This document shows, one piece after another, positions 45,261 to 54,717 of a DNA stretch of 64,000 nucleotides; positions within the stretch are counted from its first letter, which is position 1, and the number at the start of each line of letters is the position of its first letter. The position numbers and the translations under genes are program-made. The notes below the pieces were generated by a model. The model was not told the origin of the DNA, searched no databases, and was given only the letters and a program-made list of their open reading frames with translations. The DNA is from Jeongeupia sp. USM3 (GTDB lineage Bacteria; Pseudomonadota; Gammaproteobacteria; Burkholderiales; Chitinibacteraceae), in the NCBI RefSeq assembly GCF_001808185.1, contig NZ_CP017668.1, positions 3,348,001 through 3,412,000 on the forward strand, read 5' to 3'.

Positions 45261-46049
45261 ATGGCACGACGCAGGCACGACGAGGAACACGAAAGCCACG
45301 AACGCTGGCTGGTGTCCTACGCGGACTTCATCACGCTGCTGTTCGCGTTCTTCGTGGTGATGTACGCGATCTCGTCGGTCAACGAGGGCAAGTACCGGGT
45401 GCTGTCGGATTCGCTGGTCAGCGCGTTCCGCAGCCAGGCACCGTCGAGCCTCAGCGTCATCCAGCTGCCGAACCAGGCGCAGGCCGGGACGCCGCAGCGG
45501 ATTGCCGCGTCGGCGGTGACCCGGGCGCCCGAGCTCGAGGCGCAGGCGAGGAAGATGCGCGGCATGGCCGGCGACATCCGCGGCGCGCTGGGCCCGCTGA
45601 TCGAGCAGGGCAAGGTGCGGGTGACGCAGTCCAAGCGCGGCATTGCCGTCGAAATCAGCGACAGCGTGCTGTTCGACCTCGCCCGCGCCGAGCTGCAGCC
45701 GGCGTCGGTAACGATGCTCAGGACGGTTGCCGAACTGGTCAGGAACACCGACAACCTGATCCAGATCGAAGGCCATACCGACGACCAGCCGATCCGCTCG
45801 ACGCAGTTTCCGTCGAACTGGGAGCTGTCGGCGGCGCGCGCGGCCAGCGTGGTCCGGCTGTTTGCCGACAACGGCGTCGAACCGAAGCGGATGGTTGCGA
45901 TCGGTTATGCCGAATTCCGCCCGGTCGAGCCGAACGGCAGTGTCGACGGCCGCGCCCGCAACCGCAGGGTGACGCTCAACATCCTTGCCGACAACAAGGA
46001 CGAGGTTGCCATCCTGCCGACCGAGGTGCCGCGCCCGGCAGGGCAGTGA
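45261..46049 (+). CDS. MotB/MotD-like flagellar stator protein
   Basis: This 262-residue protein has a single membrane helix with the proton-channel Asp (SYADFITLLFAFFVVMYAIS, D22) and a C-terminal OmpA/MotB peptidoglycan-binding domain (IEGHTDDQPI; NWELSAARA). It resembles MotD of Pseudomonas. A MotA/MotC partner normally sits just upstream, but here sppA does. Stators need both proteins, so the partner must be elsewhere. Confidence 0.88.
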   Translation: MARRRHDEEHESHERWLVSYADFITLLFAFFVVMYAISSVNEGKYRVLSDSLVSAFRSQAPSSLSVIQLPNQAQAGTPQRIAASAVTRAPELEAQARKMRGMAGDIRGALGPLIEQGKVRVTQSKRGIAVEISDSVLFDLARAELQPASVTMLRTVAELVRNTDNLIQIEGHTDDQPIRSTQFPSNWELSAARAASVVRLFADNGVEPKRMVAIGYAEFRPVEPNGSVDGRARNRRVTLNILADNKDEVAILPTEVPRPAGQ

Positions 46050-46077
46050 CCCGTCCGGCGCTTAGAGCCCGTCCACA

Positions 46078-46226
46078 GTAGGCGAGCGAGCCAAAGCAGT
46101 TTGGCCCCGCCCGGAGCGCAGAAACCGCAGTGTACGTGTTGGTACACGAGGACGCCCCGAAGGAAGCACCCTTGGGGTGTGAGGAGCACCGGACGGGGCC
46201 AAAATGCAAAGGCGCAGCCGCCTAAT
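46078..46226. repeat. Large imperfect inverted repeat with inner hairpins
   Basis: Arms centred on TTTGGCCCCGCCCGG (46100-46114) and its near complement CCGGACGGGGCCAAA (46190-46204) bracket a hairpin TGTAC/GTACA (46131-46146) and a CCCCGAAGG/CCTTGGGG-like pair. The flanks GGCGAGCGAGCC and GGCGCAGCCGCC also pair in part. It looks like a dispersed intergenic element; only one copy is in this window. Confidence 0.5.
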
Positions 46227-46237
46227 GGGATGGGGTC

Positions 46238-46672
46238 TTAGAACTTGCCCCAGGGCTTGACCTTGCCGGCCGCGTCGACCGCAACGACGTCGATCGTGCC
46301 CGGCGTGTACGGCCCCATGCCCGGGCTGTTCGCCGGCATGCCCGGTGCCGAGATCGCCTTGACGTTCTTCGGCTGCTGTTTCAGCAGCTTGTCGATCGCG
46401 GCGACCGGCACATGGCCTTCGATCGCGTACTTGCCGACGACCAGCGTATGGCACGACGGCGCCGCGGCGGTGCCGTAGCGCGTCTTGATCGCCGACATGT
46501 CGTTGCTTTCGATCTGCCTGATCTGCCATCCCTGCTGTTCGAGGTAGCGCGCGTGCTCGCCGCAGCAGCCGCAGCCCGGTGACTTGTACAGCGTGGCCTG
46601 CGGGCCGGCCCAGGCAGCGGTCGACAGCGCGAACAGTGTTGCGGTGGCGAGGTGTTGGAAAGCGGGTTTCAT
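46238..46672 (-). CDS. DUF411 periplasmic metal-binding protein
   Basis: This 144-residue protein has a signal peptide (ATATLFALSTAAWA) and the DUF411 core: YKSPGCGCCGEHARYL, PSCHTLVVG and YAIEGHVP, with Cys and His positions suited to copper. Related proteins sit in copper-resistance clusters. It is the third gene of a minus-strand operon with a cupredoxin and a His-rich protein. Confidence 0.88.
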   Translation of the reverse strand: MKPAFQHLATATLFALSTAAWAGPQATLYKSPGCGCCGEHARYLEQQGWQIRQIESNDMSAIKTRYGTAAAPSCHTLVVGKYAIEGHVPVAAIDKLLKQQPKNVKAISAPGMPANSPGMGPYTPGTIDVVAVDAAGKVKPWGKF

Positions 46673-46715
46673 GGCGGTACTCCTTGGGCCGCCCCTCGGG
46701 GCGGCGCGGTGGACG

Positions 46716-47174
46716 TTATTTCAGTTTGACTTCGGCGTGCATGCCGGCCTGGTAGTGGCCGGGCAGATGGCAGGCCAGCACGATGTCGCCGGTGACGGCT
46801 TTGTTGAACTTCCAGATCAGTGTCTTGCTTTGCCCGGGCGCGAGCGACACCGTGCCCGGCTCGTCGTGGTGCTGCATGCCGGGCATCTGCTGCATCATTT
46901 CGGCATGCGCCTTCTGGCTTGCCGCGTCGCCGATCGCGAATTCGTGCTCGACCTGGCCCGGGTTGCTGATGACGAAACGGATCGTTTCGCCTTTGCTGAT
47001 CGTGCCGATCGCCGGCGACATGTCGAACTTCATCGTGTCGAGTGTACGGACCTTGATCGTCCGGCTGACGTCGGCGGCGCGGCCGGGTTCGCCGAAGCTG
47101 GCGTGGCTGCCGTCAGCGAAGGCGGTCGGTGCGAGCAGTGCGACGGCCATCGTGAATGACGAGATGGTTTTCAT
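46716..47174 (-). CDS. Cupredoxin-domain copper protein
   Basis: This 152-residue periplasmic protein has a signal peptide (SFTMAVALLAPTAFA) and a plastocyanin-like fold. Type-1 copper ligands are visible: H in VEHEF, and C, H and M in ACHLPGHYQAGM. MMQQMPGMQHH is an additional Met/His copper-handling stretch. It is probably a copper carrier or scavenger. The ATG at 47174 begins the signal peptide. Confidence 0.88.
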   Translation of the reverse strand: MKTISSFTMAVALLAPTAFADGSHASFGEPGRAADVSRTIKVRTLDTMKFDMSPAIGTISKGETIRFVISNPGQVEHEFAIGDAASQKAHAEMMQQMPGMQHHDEPGTVSLAPGQSKTLIWKFNKAVTGDIVLACHLPGHYQAGMHAEVKLK

Positions 47175-47312
47175 GGGTATTTGTTCCGGGTTCGATTGGC
47201 GCACGCAGGGTCTGGCGAACGGCACGCTGCGGGCGCACGTGATTGGACATGGACGTGTGGCCGCGGCGCGGCCGGGGGCGATCCTGCCGGGAACGGGCAG
47301 GATGCGGCGATC

Positions 47313-47648
47313 TCAGCGTCTGGGCGGCTTGCGCGCCGGATCGGCGTCGATGTCGGCAGGCTGGCGGGGAATTGCGGCAACGAGGACCGGCGCCAGCGTC
47401 GGCGTGGTCATTGTCTGGTGCAGGTCGGCGACCGGCGGGACGCAGGCGGCGCAATGGGCGTCGTCGCAGCTGGCGTGCGCAGGGTGGGCGTCGGGCGAGG
47501 CGTGATGGCCATCGGCCCGGTGGGCCGGGGCGGTGACCGCCGCCGGCGCATGCATCGACGCGGCGGCCGCGTACAGCGGCTGCCACGGCAGCAGGCACAT
47601 CAGCGCCAGCGCGAACCAGCGACGGACGAGGGCGAATCGGGTTGACAT
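47313..47648 (-). CDS. Small His/Cys-rich exported protein
   Basis: This 111-residue protein has a signal peptide (WFALALMCLLPWQPLYAAAA) followed by a His-rich stretch (HRADGHHASPDAHPAHASC) and CDDAHCAAC. It resembles short DUF2946-type or metal-chaperone proteins found ahead of copper genes. GGAGGGG lies directly before the ATG at 47648, and a promoter-like site is just upstream, so this is the first gene of the operon. Metal specificity is inferred from the neighbours. Confidence 0.65.
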   Translation of the reverse strand: MSTRFALVRRWFALALMCLLPWQPLYAAAASMHAPAAVTAPAHRADGHHASPDAHPAHASCDDAHCAACVPPVADLHQTMTTPTLAPVLVAAIPRQPADIDADPARKPPRR

Positions 47649-47658
47649 ACCCCTCCAG

Positions 47659-47686
47659 TGTATAAGGGCATGTCGCGTTCTGGCAA
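47659..47686 (-). promoter_or_regulatory. Putative sigma70 promoter of the copper operon
   Basis: On the minus strand, TTGCCA (47681-47686) and TATACA (47659-47664) are 16 bases apart and lead into the GGAGGGG of the first gene. I cannot identify a CueR or CopR operator with confidence. Confidence 0.5.
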
Positions 47687-47770
47687 ATGGGCCGGCGCGC
47701 GTGCGGCCGTTCACCGAGCGGTCAAGGTCGCTGCACTATACTTGCCGGTCCAGCACAATCCGCACCGCGC

Positions 47771-49537
47771 ATGTCCGCCACCCTCCGTTCCCATCCCGAC
47801 GTCCTGATCCGCACCACGCGGCTGCTTTACCGCAATGCGGTGATCGGCCAGGCGATGAGCATGCTGATCGGATCGCTGCTGTGCTACGGGCTGCGTGCGT
47901 CGCTGCCGGTGGGCGAGCTGCTCGGCTGGCTGCTGCCGGCGCTGTCGTTCGCGCTGGTGCGGATCGGGCTGGCGCGCGCCTACGCACGCGCACCGGCCGA
48001 CTTTGCCCACGCGCTGATCTGGCGCCGCCGCTACCTGATCGGCACGGCGATCGTTGCGCTGTGGTGGGGCGGCGGGGCGCTGGCCTTCATGTTCGGCATG
48101 CCGCCGGCGCCGCGGCTGATCGTTTCGCTGGTGATCTGCGGCATGGTTGCCGGCGCGGTACCCATCCTGTCGCCAGTGCTGCCGGCGCTGCGTTTCTATG
48201 CGGTGATGCTGGTGCTGCCGGTGACGCTGACCGCGCTGGCCGGCGGCGAACCGTACGATCCGCTGATCGCGGCGATGTCGCTGCTCTTCCTCTATACGGT
48301 GCTGCGCAGTGCCGGCTATTTCAACGAGATGCTGTCCGAGGCGATCGAACTCGAGATCGAGAAGGGGCGGCTGGCCGACGACCTCAAGGTCGCCACCGCC
48401 GAGGCCCAGGCCGCCAGCCGTGCCAAGAGCGAGTTCCTCGCCAATATCAGCCACGAGATCCGCACGCCGATGAACGGCATCGTCGGCATGGCGCAATTGC
48501 TGTCGCAGCAGCCGCTCGACGACGCCAGCCGCGAGCAGGTGACGGTGATCAGCTCGTCGACCGATGCGCTGCTGACGCTGGTCAACGACGTGCTCGACCT
48601 CTCGAGGATCGAGGCCGGCCACTTCAACCTGGCACCGGTGCCGTTCTCGCCGCAGGAGCTGGTCGAGTCGCTGGCACGGATGTTCGGCCCGCAGGCGCAG
48701 CTGCGCGGGCTGACGCTGCACTGGCCGGATGCCGCACTGGCCGACGCGCTGTACGGCGATCCGGTGCGGCTGAAACAGATTTTCGTCAACCTGATCGGCA
48801 ATGCGCTCAAGTTCACGCCGCAGGGCGCGATCACCGTGCGGCTGACGCTGACACCGCGCGAGGCCGACGTGGTCGAGTTGCACGCCAGCGTTGCCGATAC
48901 CGGGATCGGTGTGCCGCCCGAACAGATCGGCCGGATCTTCGAAGCGTTCTCGCAGGCCGACAGCTCGATTTCGCGCCAGTACGGCGGCACCGGGCTCGGC
49001 CTGTCGATCTCGCGCCGGCTGGTGCGGATGATGCAGGGCGAACTGTGGGTCGACGCCAACCCCGGCGGCGGCAGCGTCTTCCATTTCACCGCGATGCTGC
49101 TGACGTGCGAGGCGAGCGCGCTGCCGAGCCGGCCGCCGGCGGCCCGGCCGCTGGTCGTGCTGGTGGCCGAGGACAATCCGGTGAACCGGCTGGTCGCCGA
49201 GCGGCTGCTCGAGGCGCAGGGCCACTCGGTCCGGCTGGCCCACAACGGCCAGCAGGCGATCGAGGCCGCCCGCGCCGGCGGCATCGACCTGATCCTGATG
49301 GACCTGCAGATGCCCGAGCTCGACGGGCTGAGCGCGACGCGGCTGATCCGCAGTGCCGAGGCGCTGACCGGCCGGGCGCGACTGCCGATCGTCGCGCTGT
49401 CGGCCAACGGCATCGCCGAGGAAAAGACCGCGTGCCTCCTGGCCGGGATGGACGATTTCCTCGAAAAACCGCTGCAGCAGGAGGCGCTGGCGCGGCTGCT
49501 GTCGCGCGTCTCGGCCGGCGAGTACGCGGGGCGCTGA
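47771..49537 (+). CDS. Hybrid sensor histidine kinase
   Basis: This 588-residue membrane protein has about six N-terminal helices (residues 20-190) forming an unclassified sensor, then HisKA with the phospho-acceptor His in NISHEIRTPMNG, HATPase (GNALKFTPQG; DTGIGVPPEQI; GGTGLGLSIS) and a C-terminal receiver domain (VLVAEDNPVNR; phospho-Asp in DLILMDLQMPE; final KP loop). No response regulator is adjacent. It is divergent from the copper operon, but nothing shows it controls it. Confidence 0.9.
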   Translation: MSATLRSHPDVLIRTTRLLYRNAVIGQAMSMLIGSLLCYGLRASLPVGELLGWLLPALSFALVRIGLARAYARAPADFAHALIWRRRYLIGTAIVALWWGGGALAFMFGMPPAPRLIVSLVICGMVAGAVPILSPVLPALRFYAVMLVLPVTLTALAGGEPYDPLIAAMSLLFLYTVLRSAGYFNEMLSEAIELEIEKGRLADDLKVATAEAQAASRAKSEFLANISHEIRTPMNGIVGMAQLLSQQPLDDASREQVTVISSSTDALLTLVNDVLDLSRIEAGHFNLAPVPFSPQELVESLARMFGPQAQLRGLTLHWPDAALADALYGDPVRLKQIFVNLIGNALKFTPQGAITVRLTLTPREADVVELHASVADTGIGVPPEQIGRIFEAFSQADSSISRQYGGTGLGLSISRRLVRMMQGELWVDANPGGGSVFHFTAMLLTCEASALPSRPPAARPLVVLVAEDNPVNRLVAERLLEAQGHSVRLAHNGQQAIEAARAGGIDLILMDLQMPELDGLSATRLIRSAEALTGRARLPIVALSANGIAEEKTACLLAGMDDFLEKPLQQEALARLLSRVSAGEYAGR

Positions 49538-49611
49538 CGGCAGACAAGCCGCAGCCCATCGTGTACATTCGGTAACCGTTCTGATCCTTCACGGGGCCTT
49601 GCCCCGCCTAC

Positions 49612-50910
49612 ATGGACCCTGCGCTTAGTCAGTTCCTCATGCTCGCCGGCGCGCTGCTGCTGGTGCTGCTCAACGGCTTCTTCGTCGCCGCCGAATTCAG
49701 TCTCGTCAAACTGCGCCCGACCCGGGTCAAGGCCATCGCCAAGGCCGTCGGATTCCGCGGCCGCATGCTCGCCCGGGTCCACCTCGATCTCGACGCCTAC
49801 CTGTCCGCCTGCCAGCTCGGCATCACGCTCGCGTCGCTGGGGCTGGGCTGGGTCGGCGAACCGGTGTTCGCCGCGCTGCTGGCGCCGGTGTTCGCCTGGC
49901 TTGGCGTCGGCAATCCGGCGCTGGTCCATACGGTGTCGTTCGTCTTCGCATTCAGCGCGATTTCCTACCTGCACATCGTCGTTGGCGAGCTGGCGCCGAA
50001 GTCGATGGCGATCCGGATGGCCGAAAAGGTCGGCCTGTGGACCGCCGCACCGCTGTTCGCGTTCTACTGGGCCATGTACCCGGCGATCTGGCTGCTCAAC
50101 CACAGTGCGTTCTGGGTGCTCAGGCTGTTGCGCCTCGACGTCGGCCACGGCCACGACAGCCATTATTCGGCCGAAGAACTCAAGCTGATCCTGCGCACGA
50201 GCAGCCGCGATGCGGTCGACCGCGATGCGCTGCGCGTGCTCGCGCATTCGCTCGACTTCGGCAAGCTCACCGTCGCCGACTTGATGCGGCCGTTTTCCGA
50301 GGCGGTGACGCTGCGCTTCGACGATCCGTGGGCCAGGCAGCTCGCCACGATCCGTGCCCACCGCTTCAGCCGCTATCCGGTCGTCGGCGACGACGACCAC
50401 GTGCTCGGCATGGTCCATGTCAAGGATCTGCTGCTGCTGAGCAACGAAGAGGACGAGCCGGATCTCGATGCCCATCTGCGTCCGGCACTGCGCGTCAACG
50501 AGGACATGCCGGCCGAAGAGCTGCTGCGGCGCTTTCGCGGTGGCGCGGTGCACTTCGCGGTCATCGGCGCCAAGGGCGAGGCGCCGTACGGCTTCATCAC
50601 GCTCGACAACCTGCTCGGCGTGCTGGTCGGCGAAATCCGCGACGAGTTCCGCCAGACGCACAACGACTGGCTCTGGCTCGACGACGGCAGCCTGATCGGC
50701 AAGGGCTCGCTGCCGCTGTTCACGCTGTCGCGCGCGCTCGGCATCGACGTCGACAGCCCCGAGGTCGAATCGGTCGGCGGGCTGATCCAGGAAAAGCTCG
50801 GCCGCCTGCCCGAGGAAGGCGAGCGCCTGTCGTTCGACGGCTTCGACGTCGTGGTCAAGCGCATGCACGGGCCGCGCATCGTCAGCGTGCGGGTGATGCC
50901 GGATCGATAG
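49612..50910 (+). CDS. CNNM/CorC-HlyC family membrane protein
   Basis: This 432-residue hemolysin-III-unrelated, HlyC/CorC-type protein has an N-terminal CNNM (DUF21) domain of four helices (LMLAGALLLVLLNGFFVAAEF first), two CBS domains (about 205-330; VADLMRP, HVKDLLLL) and a C-terminal FAD-type CorC domain (DVDSPEVESVGGLIQEKLGRL in two parts). Such proteins affect magnesium or cobalt export; the hemolysin name is historical. Confidence 0.9.
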   Translation: MDPALSQFLMLAGALLLVLLNGFFVAAEFSLVKLRPTRVKAIAKAVGFRGRMLARVHLDLDAYLSACQLGITLASLGLGWVGEPVFAALLAPVFAWLGVGNPALVHTVSFVFAFSAISYLHIVVGELAPKSMAIRMAEKVGLWTAAPLFAFYWAMYPAIWLLNHSAFWVLRLLRLDVGHGHDSHYSAEELKLILRTSSRDAVDRDALRVLAHSLDFGKLTVADLMRPFSEAVTLRFDDPWARQLATIRAHRFSRYPVVGDDDHVLGMVHVKDLLLLSNEEDEPDLDAHLRPALRVNEDMPAEELLRRFRGGAVHFAVIGAKGEAPYGFITLDNLLGVLVGEIRDEFRQTHNDWLWLDDGSLIGKGSLPLFTLSRALGIDVDSPEVESVGGLIQEKLGRLPEEGERLSFDGFDVVVKRMHGPRIVSVRVMPDR

Positions 50911-50970
50911 CGCGGTGCTCGCCCCGCCAGGATTACGGCTATGCTGAGCCGTACCTGACGGAGGATGACC

Positions 50971-52605
50971 ATGCAGTTCAAATACCCGAAAATCGCCATC
51001 CTGGCCTTGCTGCTGACGGGGTGCGCCAGCCAGTCTCCGCGTGCGACGCTCCAGCCGGACAAGCAGGCTTGCGGGGCCCTGCAGGGCTGGCAGCTCGCAG
51101 CAAAGGACATCGGCCTGCCGACCAGCGGCGCCAGGGTCGACAGTGCGGACTGGCAGGCCATCCCGGGCGAGCAGGGCGAGTTCTGCCGGATACAGGGGCA
51201 GGTGCTGCCGGTCGACCCGGCCGCGCCGGCCATCCTTTTCGACCTGGGCCTGCCGGCGGCGTGGAACGGCAAGTCGCTGCATCTGGGCGGCGGCGGCTAC
51301 AACGGCACCGTGATCGTCGCAACCGGCAACGTACCGGCGCCGCCGCTCGATACGCCGTCGCCGCTGGCGCGCGGCTACGCGGTGTTCGGCAGCGACAGCG
51401 GCCATGAGGCCGCACCGCCGTACTCCGACGCCTCGGCGACGCGCTCGCTCGACGGCCGCTTCATGCAGAACGACGAGGCGCTGCGCAACTTCGCCGGCGA
51501 CGCGCTGAAGAAAACCCGCGACACCGCGACGGCGCTGCAGCTTGCGTTCTATGGCAAGGCACCGGCGCAGCGCTATTTCGCCGGCGGCTCGACCGGCGGG
51601 CGCGAGGCGCTCGCCGTCGTGCAGCGCTGGCCCGACGATTACGACGGTGCGATCTCGGCCTACCCGGCGTGGAACGCGGCAACGCTCGACCTCGCTTTCG
51701 GGCGCATCGCCCGGGCGCTGGCACGCCCCGGCGCCTATCTCGATCCGGCCGCGCAGGGCATGCTGTACCAGGCCCAGATCGACGCATGCGATGCCGACGA
51801 CGGCGTGCGCGACGGCCTGATCAGCCGGCCCGAGGCCTGCCGCTTCACGCCGATCAAGCTACGTTGCGCAAAGGGCAAGACCACGCAATGCCTGACCGAT
51901 GCGCAGATCGCCGCAGTGACGACGATGGCCACACCGCTCACGCTGCGCTATCCGGTCGCGAGCGGCGAGAAGGGCTATCCGGGTTTCAACGTCCTCAGTG
52001 GCGCCGACCTGCGCGGCTTTCTCGGCTGGAACACGGAGGCGCCGACCAGCCCGGGCCGGTTCGGCCAGCCGTACCTGTCGCAATTCTGGGACCAGTGGGT
52101 GCGGTATGCGGTGACGCGCGACCCGGCCTACGATGCGCTGGCGCTCGACCCGGCGCAGCCCGGGCCGTGGACGGCGAGGATCAGTGCGCTGACCGGGATT
52201 CAGGATGTCAACAGGACCGACCTGAGCCGCTTTGCCGGACGCGGCGGCAAGCTGATCGTATTGCATGGCGCGGCCGATGCGCTGGTCAGCACCCGGGCGA
52301 CGATCGACTACATGGGCCGGGTGCGGGCGACGATGGGCGACGATGCAACGACGGCGTTCTCGCGCTTTTACGTGGTCCCCGGCTACGGCCATGTCGCTGG
52401 CGCGTTCATGGCGTCGTGGGATTCGCTGGCGGCGCTCGATCGCTGGGTCGTCGACGGCGTGGCGCCGGCACGGCAGGTCGTCGCCGACGCCAATGTCGCA
52501 ACGAAGGGCCGGACCCGGCCGCTGTGCGAGCATCCGGCATGGCCGCGTTACCGCGGTGGCGACGTCGGCGCCGCGGCCAGCTTCGAGTGCGTCGTGACGC
52601 GCTGA
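50971..52605 (+). CDS. Tannase/feruloyl esterase-family lipoprotein
   Basis: This alpha/beta-hydrolase of the tannase family has 544 residues. It has a lipoprotein signal (ILALLLTGCASQ), the nucleophile motif GGSTGGREAL, an acid in HGAADALV and the His in VVPGYGHVAG, and several Cys (CDADDGVRDGLISRPEAC) typical of the lid disulfides and calcium site. It likely cleaves esters of plant phenolics. GGAGG fits the second ATG, at 50971. The stop abuts the lplT stop. Confidence 0.87.
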   Translation: MQFKYPKIAILALLLTGCASQSPRATLQPDKQACGALQGWQLAAKDIGLPTSGARVDSADWQAIPGEQGEFCRIQGQVLPVDPAAPAILFDLGLPAAWNGKSLHLGGGGYNGTVIVATGNVPAPPLDTPSPLARGYAVFGSDSGHEAAPPYSDASATRSLDGRFMQNDEALRNFAGDALKKTRDTATALQLAFYGKAPAQRYFAGGSTGGREALAVVQRWPDDYDGAISAYPAWNAATLDLAFGRIARALARPGAYLDPAAQGMLYQAQIDACDADDGVRDGLISRPEACRFTPIKLRCAKGKTTQCLTDAQIAAVTTMATPLTLRYPVASGEKGYPGFNVLSGADLRGFLGWNTEAPTSPGRFGQPYLSQFWDQWVRYAVTRDPAYDALALDPAQPGPWTARISALTGIQDVNRTDLSRFAGRGGKLIVLHGAADALVSTRATIDYMGRVRATMGDDATTAFSRFYVVPGYGHVAGAFMASWDSLAALDRWVVDGVAPARQVVADANVATKGRTRPLCEHPAWPRYRGGDVGAAASFECVVTR

Positions 52606-53892
52606 TCAGTCGTGCATGACACCGGCGCGCGTGCCGCGCCGGTAGCGTGCGGTGATGAACACCATCATCGCCGCGACGAACAGGCCGAAGCCGAGCACGA
52701 TGACCGTCATCGGCGGCAGCCCGCCGTTGCCGAACTGCTTGACCAGCAGTGCGGACGCATCGGCCGGCAGCGGCGTGCTCAGGTACTTCACCAGCAGTGC
52801 GTGCACGCCGACCATGACGAGGATGCCGAGGTTCTCGTTGAAGTTCTGCACGGCGATCGAATGCCCGGCGCCCATCAGCAGATAGCCGCGGTGCTGCAGG
52901 ATCGCGTTCAGCGGCACGACGAAGAAGCCCGACAGCGCGCCGACGATGAACATCAGCGTCGCGGCGAGGGTGCCGTCGTAGACCAGCAGCATGCTCATCA
53001 CCAGCAGGCCCATCGCAATCCCCGCCGGCAGCACCGAGAACGCGCGCTTGAGCGGGATGAAACGGCCGGCGATCACCGCACCGAACGCGGTGCCGAACGC
53101 GACCGTGGCGATTAGCATCGTCGCTTTTTCCATGCTGTAGGCGAGCCAGATCACCGCCCAGTTGAGCACGACGAGCCGCATCGTCGCACCGGCGCCCCAG
53201 AACAGCGTCGTCACCGCCAGCGACAGCTGGCCCTGCGGATCGAGCCATAGCCGCTTGGCACAGGCGTAGAACTCGCGCGTCAGCCGCAGCGGGTCCCAGC
53301 TCAGCGGTTTGAGCTGGACGTTGAGCCGCGGGATATGGCTGTTGAGCCAGGCCGCGCCAAGGTAGATCAGCACGATCACGCCGATGGCAAACTCGGCCGT
53401 GCCGATCTGCCACGGCAGGGTCTCCAGCCAGTGGCCGACCTGGGCGCCGGTCAGCACGCCGCCGAGCACCGTACCGAAGATGATCGCCGCGACCGTTGCG
53501 CCTTCGAGCCAGCCGTTCGCTTCGACAAGCTTCTCGTGCGGCAGGTATTCGGTGACCAGCCCGTACTTGGCCGGGCTGTACGCTGCGGCGCCGAAGCCGA
53601 CGACGGTGTAGGCGAGGATGGGCGGCAGCCCGACGAGCATGCCGACGCCGCCGATCAGCTTGATGCCGTTGCAGATCATCATCGCGCGGCCCTTGTGCAT
53701 CGAGTCGGCGAACGAGCCGGCGAACGGCGCGAGCACGACGTAGGACACCGTAAAGCACCACAGTAGCATCGACAGATGCCATTCGGGCGCCAGATGCTCC
53801 CTGAGCAGCGCCAGCGCGGCGATGAACAGCGCGTTGTCGGCCAGTGCGGAAAGGAACTGCGCGCCGAGAATCAGGAAAAAACCACGGTCCAT
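52606..53892 (-). CDS. lplT: Lysophospholipid transporter LplT
   Basis: This MFS-type flippase returns lysophospholipids across the inner membrane for reacylation. The 428-residue protein has about 12 helices, the start FFLILGAQFLSALADNALFIAA (first part), YSPAKYGLVTEYLPHEKLVEANGW (in parts) and NAILQHRGYLLMGAGHSIAVQN. An acyltransferase gene (aas) often accompanies it, but none is next to it here. Confidence 0.93.
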   Translation of the reverse strand: MDRGFFLILGAQFLSALADNALFIAALALLREHLAPEWHLSMLLWCFTVSYVVLAPFAGSFADSMHKGRAMMICNGIKLIGGVGMLVGLPPILAYTVVGFGAAAYSPAKYGLVTEYLPHEKLVEANGWLEGATVAAIIFGTVLGGVLTGAQVGHWLETLPWQIGTAEFAIGVIVLIYLGAAWLNSHIPRLNVQLKPLSWDPLRLTREFYACAKRLWLDPQGQLSLAVTTLFWGAGATMRLVVLNWAVIWLAYSMEKATMLIATVAFGTAFGAVIAGRFIPLKRAFSVLPAGIAMGLLVMSMLLVYDGTLAATLMFIVGALSGFFVVPLNAILQHRGYLLMGAGHSIAVQNFNENLGILVMVGVHALLVKYLSTPLPADASALLVKQFGNGGLPPMTVIVLGFGLFVAAMMVFITARYRRGTRAGVMHD

Positions 53893-54063
53893 GCGGGTAT
53901 CGCGCGTAGGCTGGGAACGTCGCGTTTATAACACGTTTGCCTTGCCGCCCAGTGTACGGGGCGCAAGAAGCGGCGTTTTCATGCGCCGCCGGACAAGGGC
54001 GCGGCCGGCAGGGTTCGCATGCTAAGATGGGGACCGTTTCTGCTCCCGCTCCCGCGCGCCGAT

Positions 54064-54693
54064 ATGGATTCACTGTCACTGCTGGTGAGCGTCTTCACCG
54101 ATTACGGCTATCTCGCCGTCTTCCTCGTCCTGCTCGCCTGTGGCTTCGGCGTGCCGATTCCCGAAGACATCACCCTGGTTGCCGGCGGCATCATCGCCGG
54201 CCTCGGCTATGCCAACGTGCACACGATGTTCTTTGTCGGCATGGCCGGCGTGCTCGTCGGCGATTCGGTCATGTTCCTGCTCGGCCGCTACTACGGCGCC
54301 CGCGTGCTCAAGTGGCGATGGGTGGCGCGCATCATGACGCCCGAGCGCTACGCGGCGGTACAGGACAAGTTCTCGCGCTACGGCAACCGCGTACTCTTCG
54401 TCGCGCGTTTTCTCCCCGGCCTGCGCTCGCCGATCTTCCTCTCCGCCGGCATGAGCCACTGTGTCTCGTACTGGCGCTTCCTGTTGCTCGACGGTTTCGC
54501 CGCACTGATCAGCGTGCCGATCTGGGTCTACCTCGGTTACTACGGCGCCTACAACCACGAGTGGCTGCTGCTGTGGGTCAAGCGCGGGCAGACCGGCATC
54601 CTGATTCTGGTCGCGCTGGTCGCCATGATCGTCGGCGTCTGGTACTGGCGGCATCGCCGCTGCAAGCAGCCGGCCGAGGCCGCGCAAGACTGA
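54064..54693 (+). CDS. DedA-family membrane protein
   Basis: This 209-residue inner-membrane protein has the DedA/VTT core: GFGVPIPEDITLVAGG, GDSVMFLLGRYYGA, and FVARFLPGLRSPIFLSAG. Members act as undecaprenyl-phosphate or lipid flippases and are tied to envelope integrity. I chose the ATG at 54064; an upstream in-frame ATG at 54019 adds a poor leader. alr follows 24 bases on. Confidence 0.9.
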   Translation: MDSLSLLVSVFTDYGYLAVFLVLLACGFGVPIPEDITLVAGGIIAGLGYANVHTMFFVGMAGVLVGDSVMFLLGRYYGARVLKWRWVARIMTPERYAAVQDKFSRYGNRVLFVARFLPGLRSPIFLSAGMSHCVSYWRFLLLDGFAALISVPIWVYLGYYGAYNHEWLLLWVKRGQTGILILVALVAMIVGVWYWRHRRCKQPAEAAQD

Positions 54694-54717
54694 TTCCCTG
54701 CCCATTTTCCGTCCGCC

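Noticed and set aside
48316..51405. 1,029-codon open frame antisense to the kinase and CNNM genes
   Set aside because: It spans two well-supported genes and the gap between them, with no recognisable domain.
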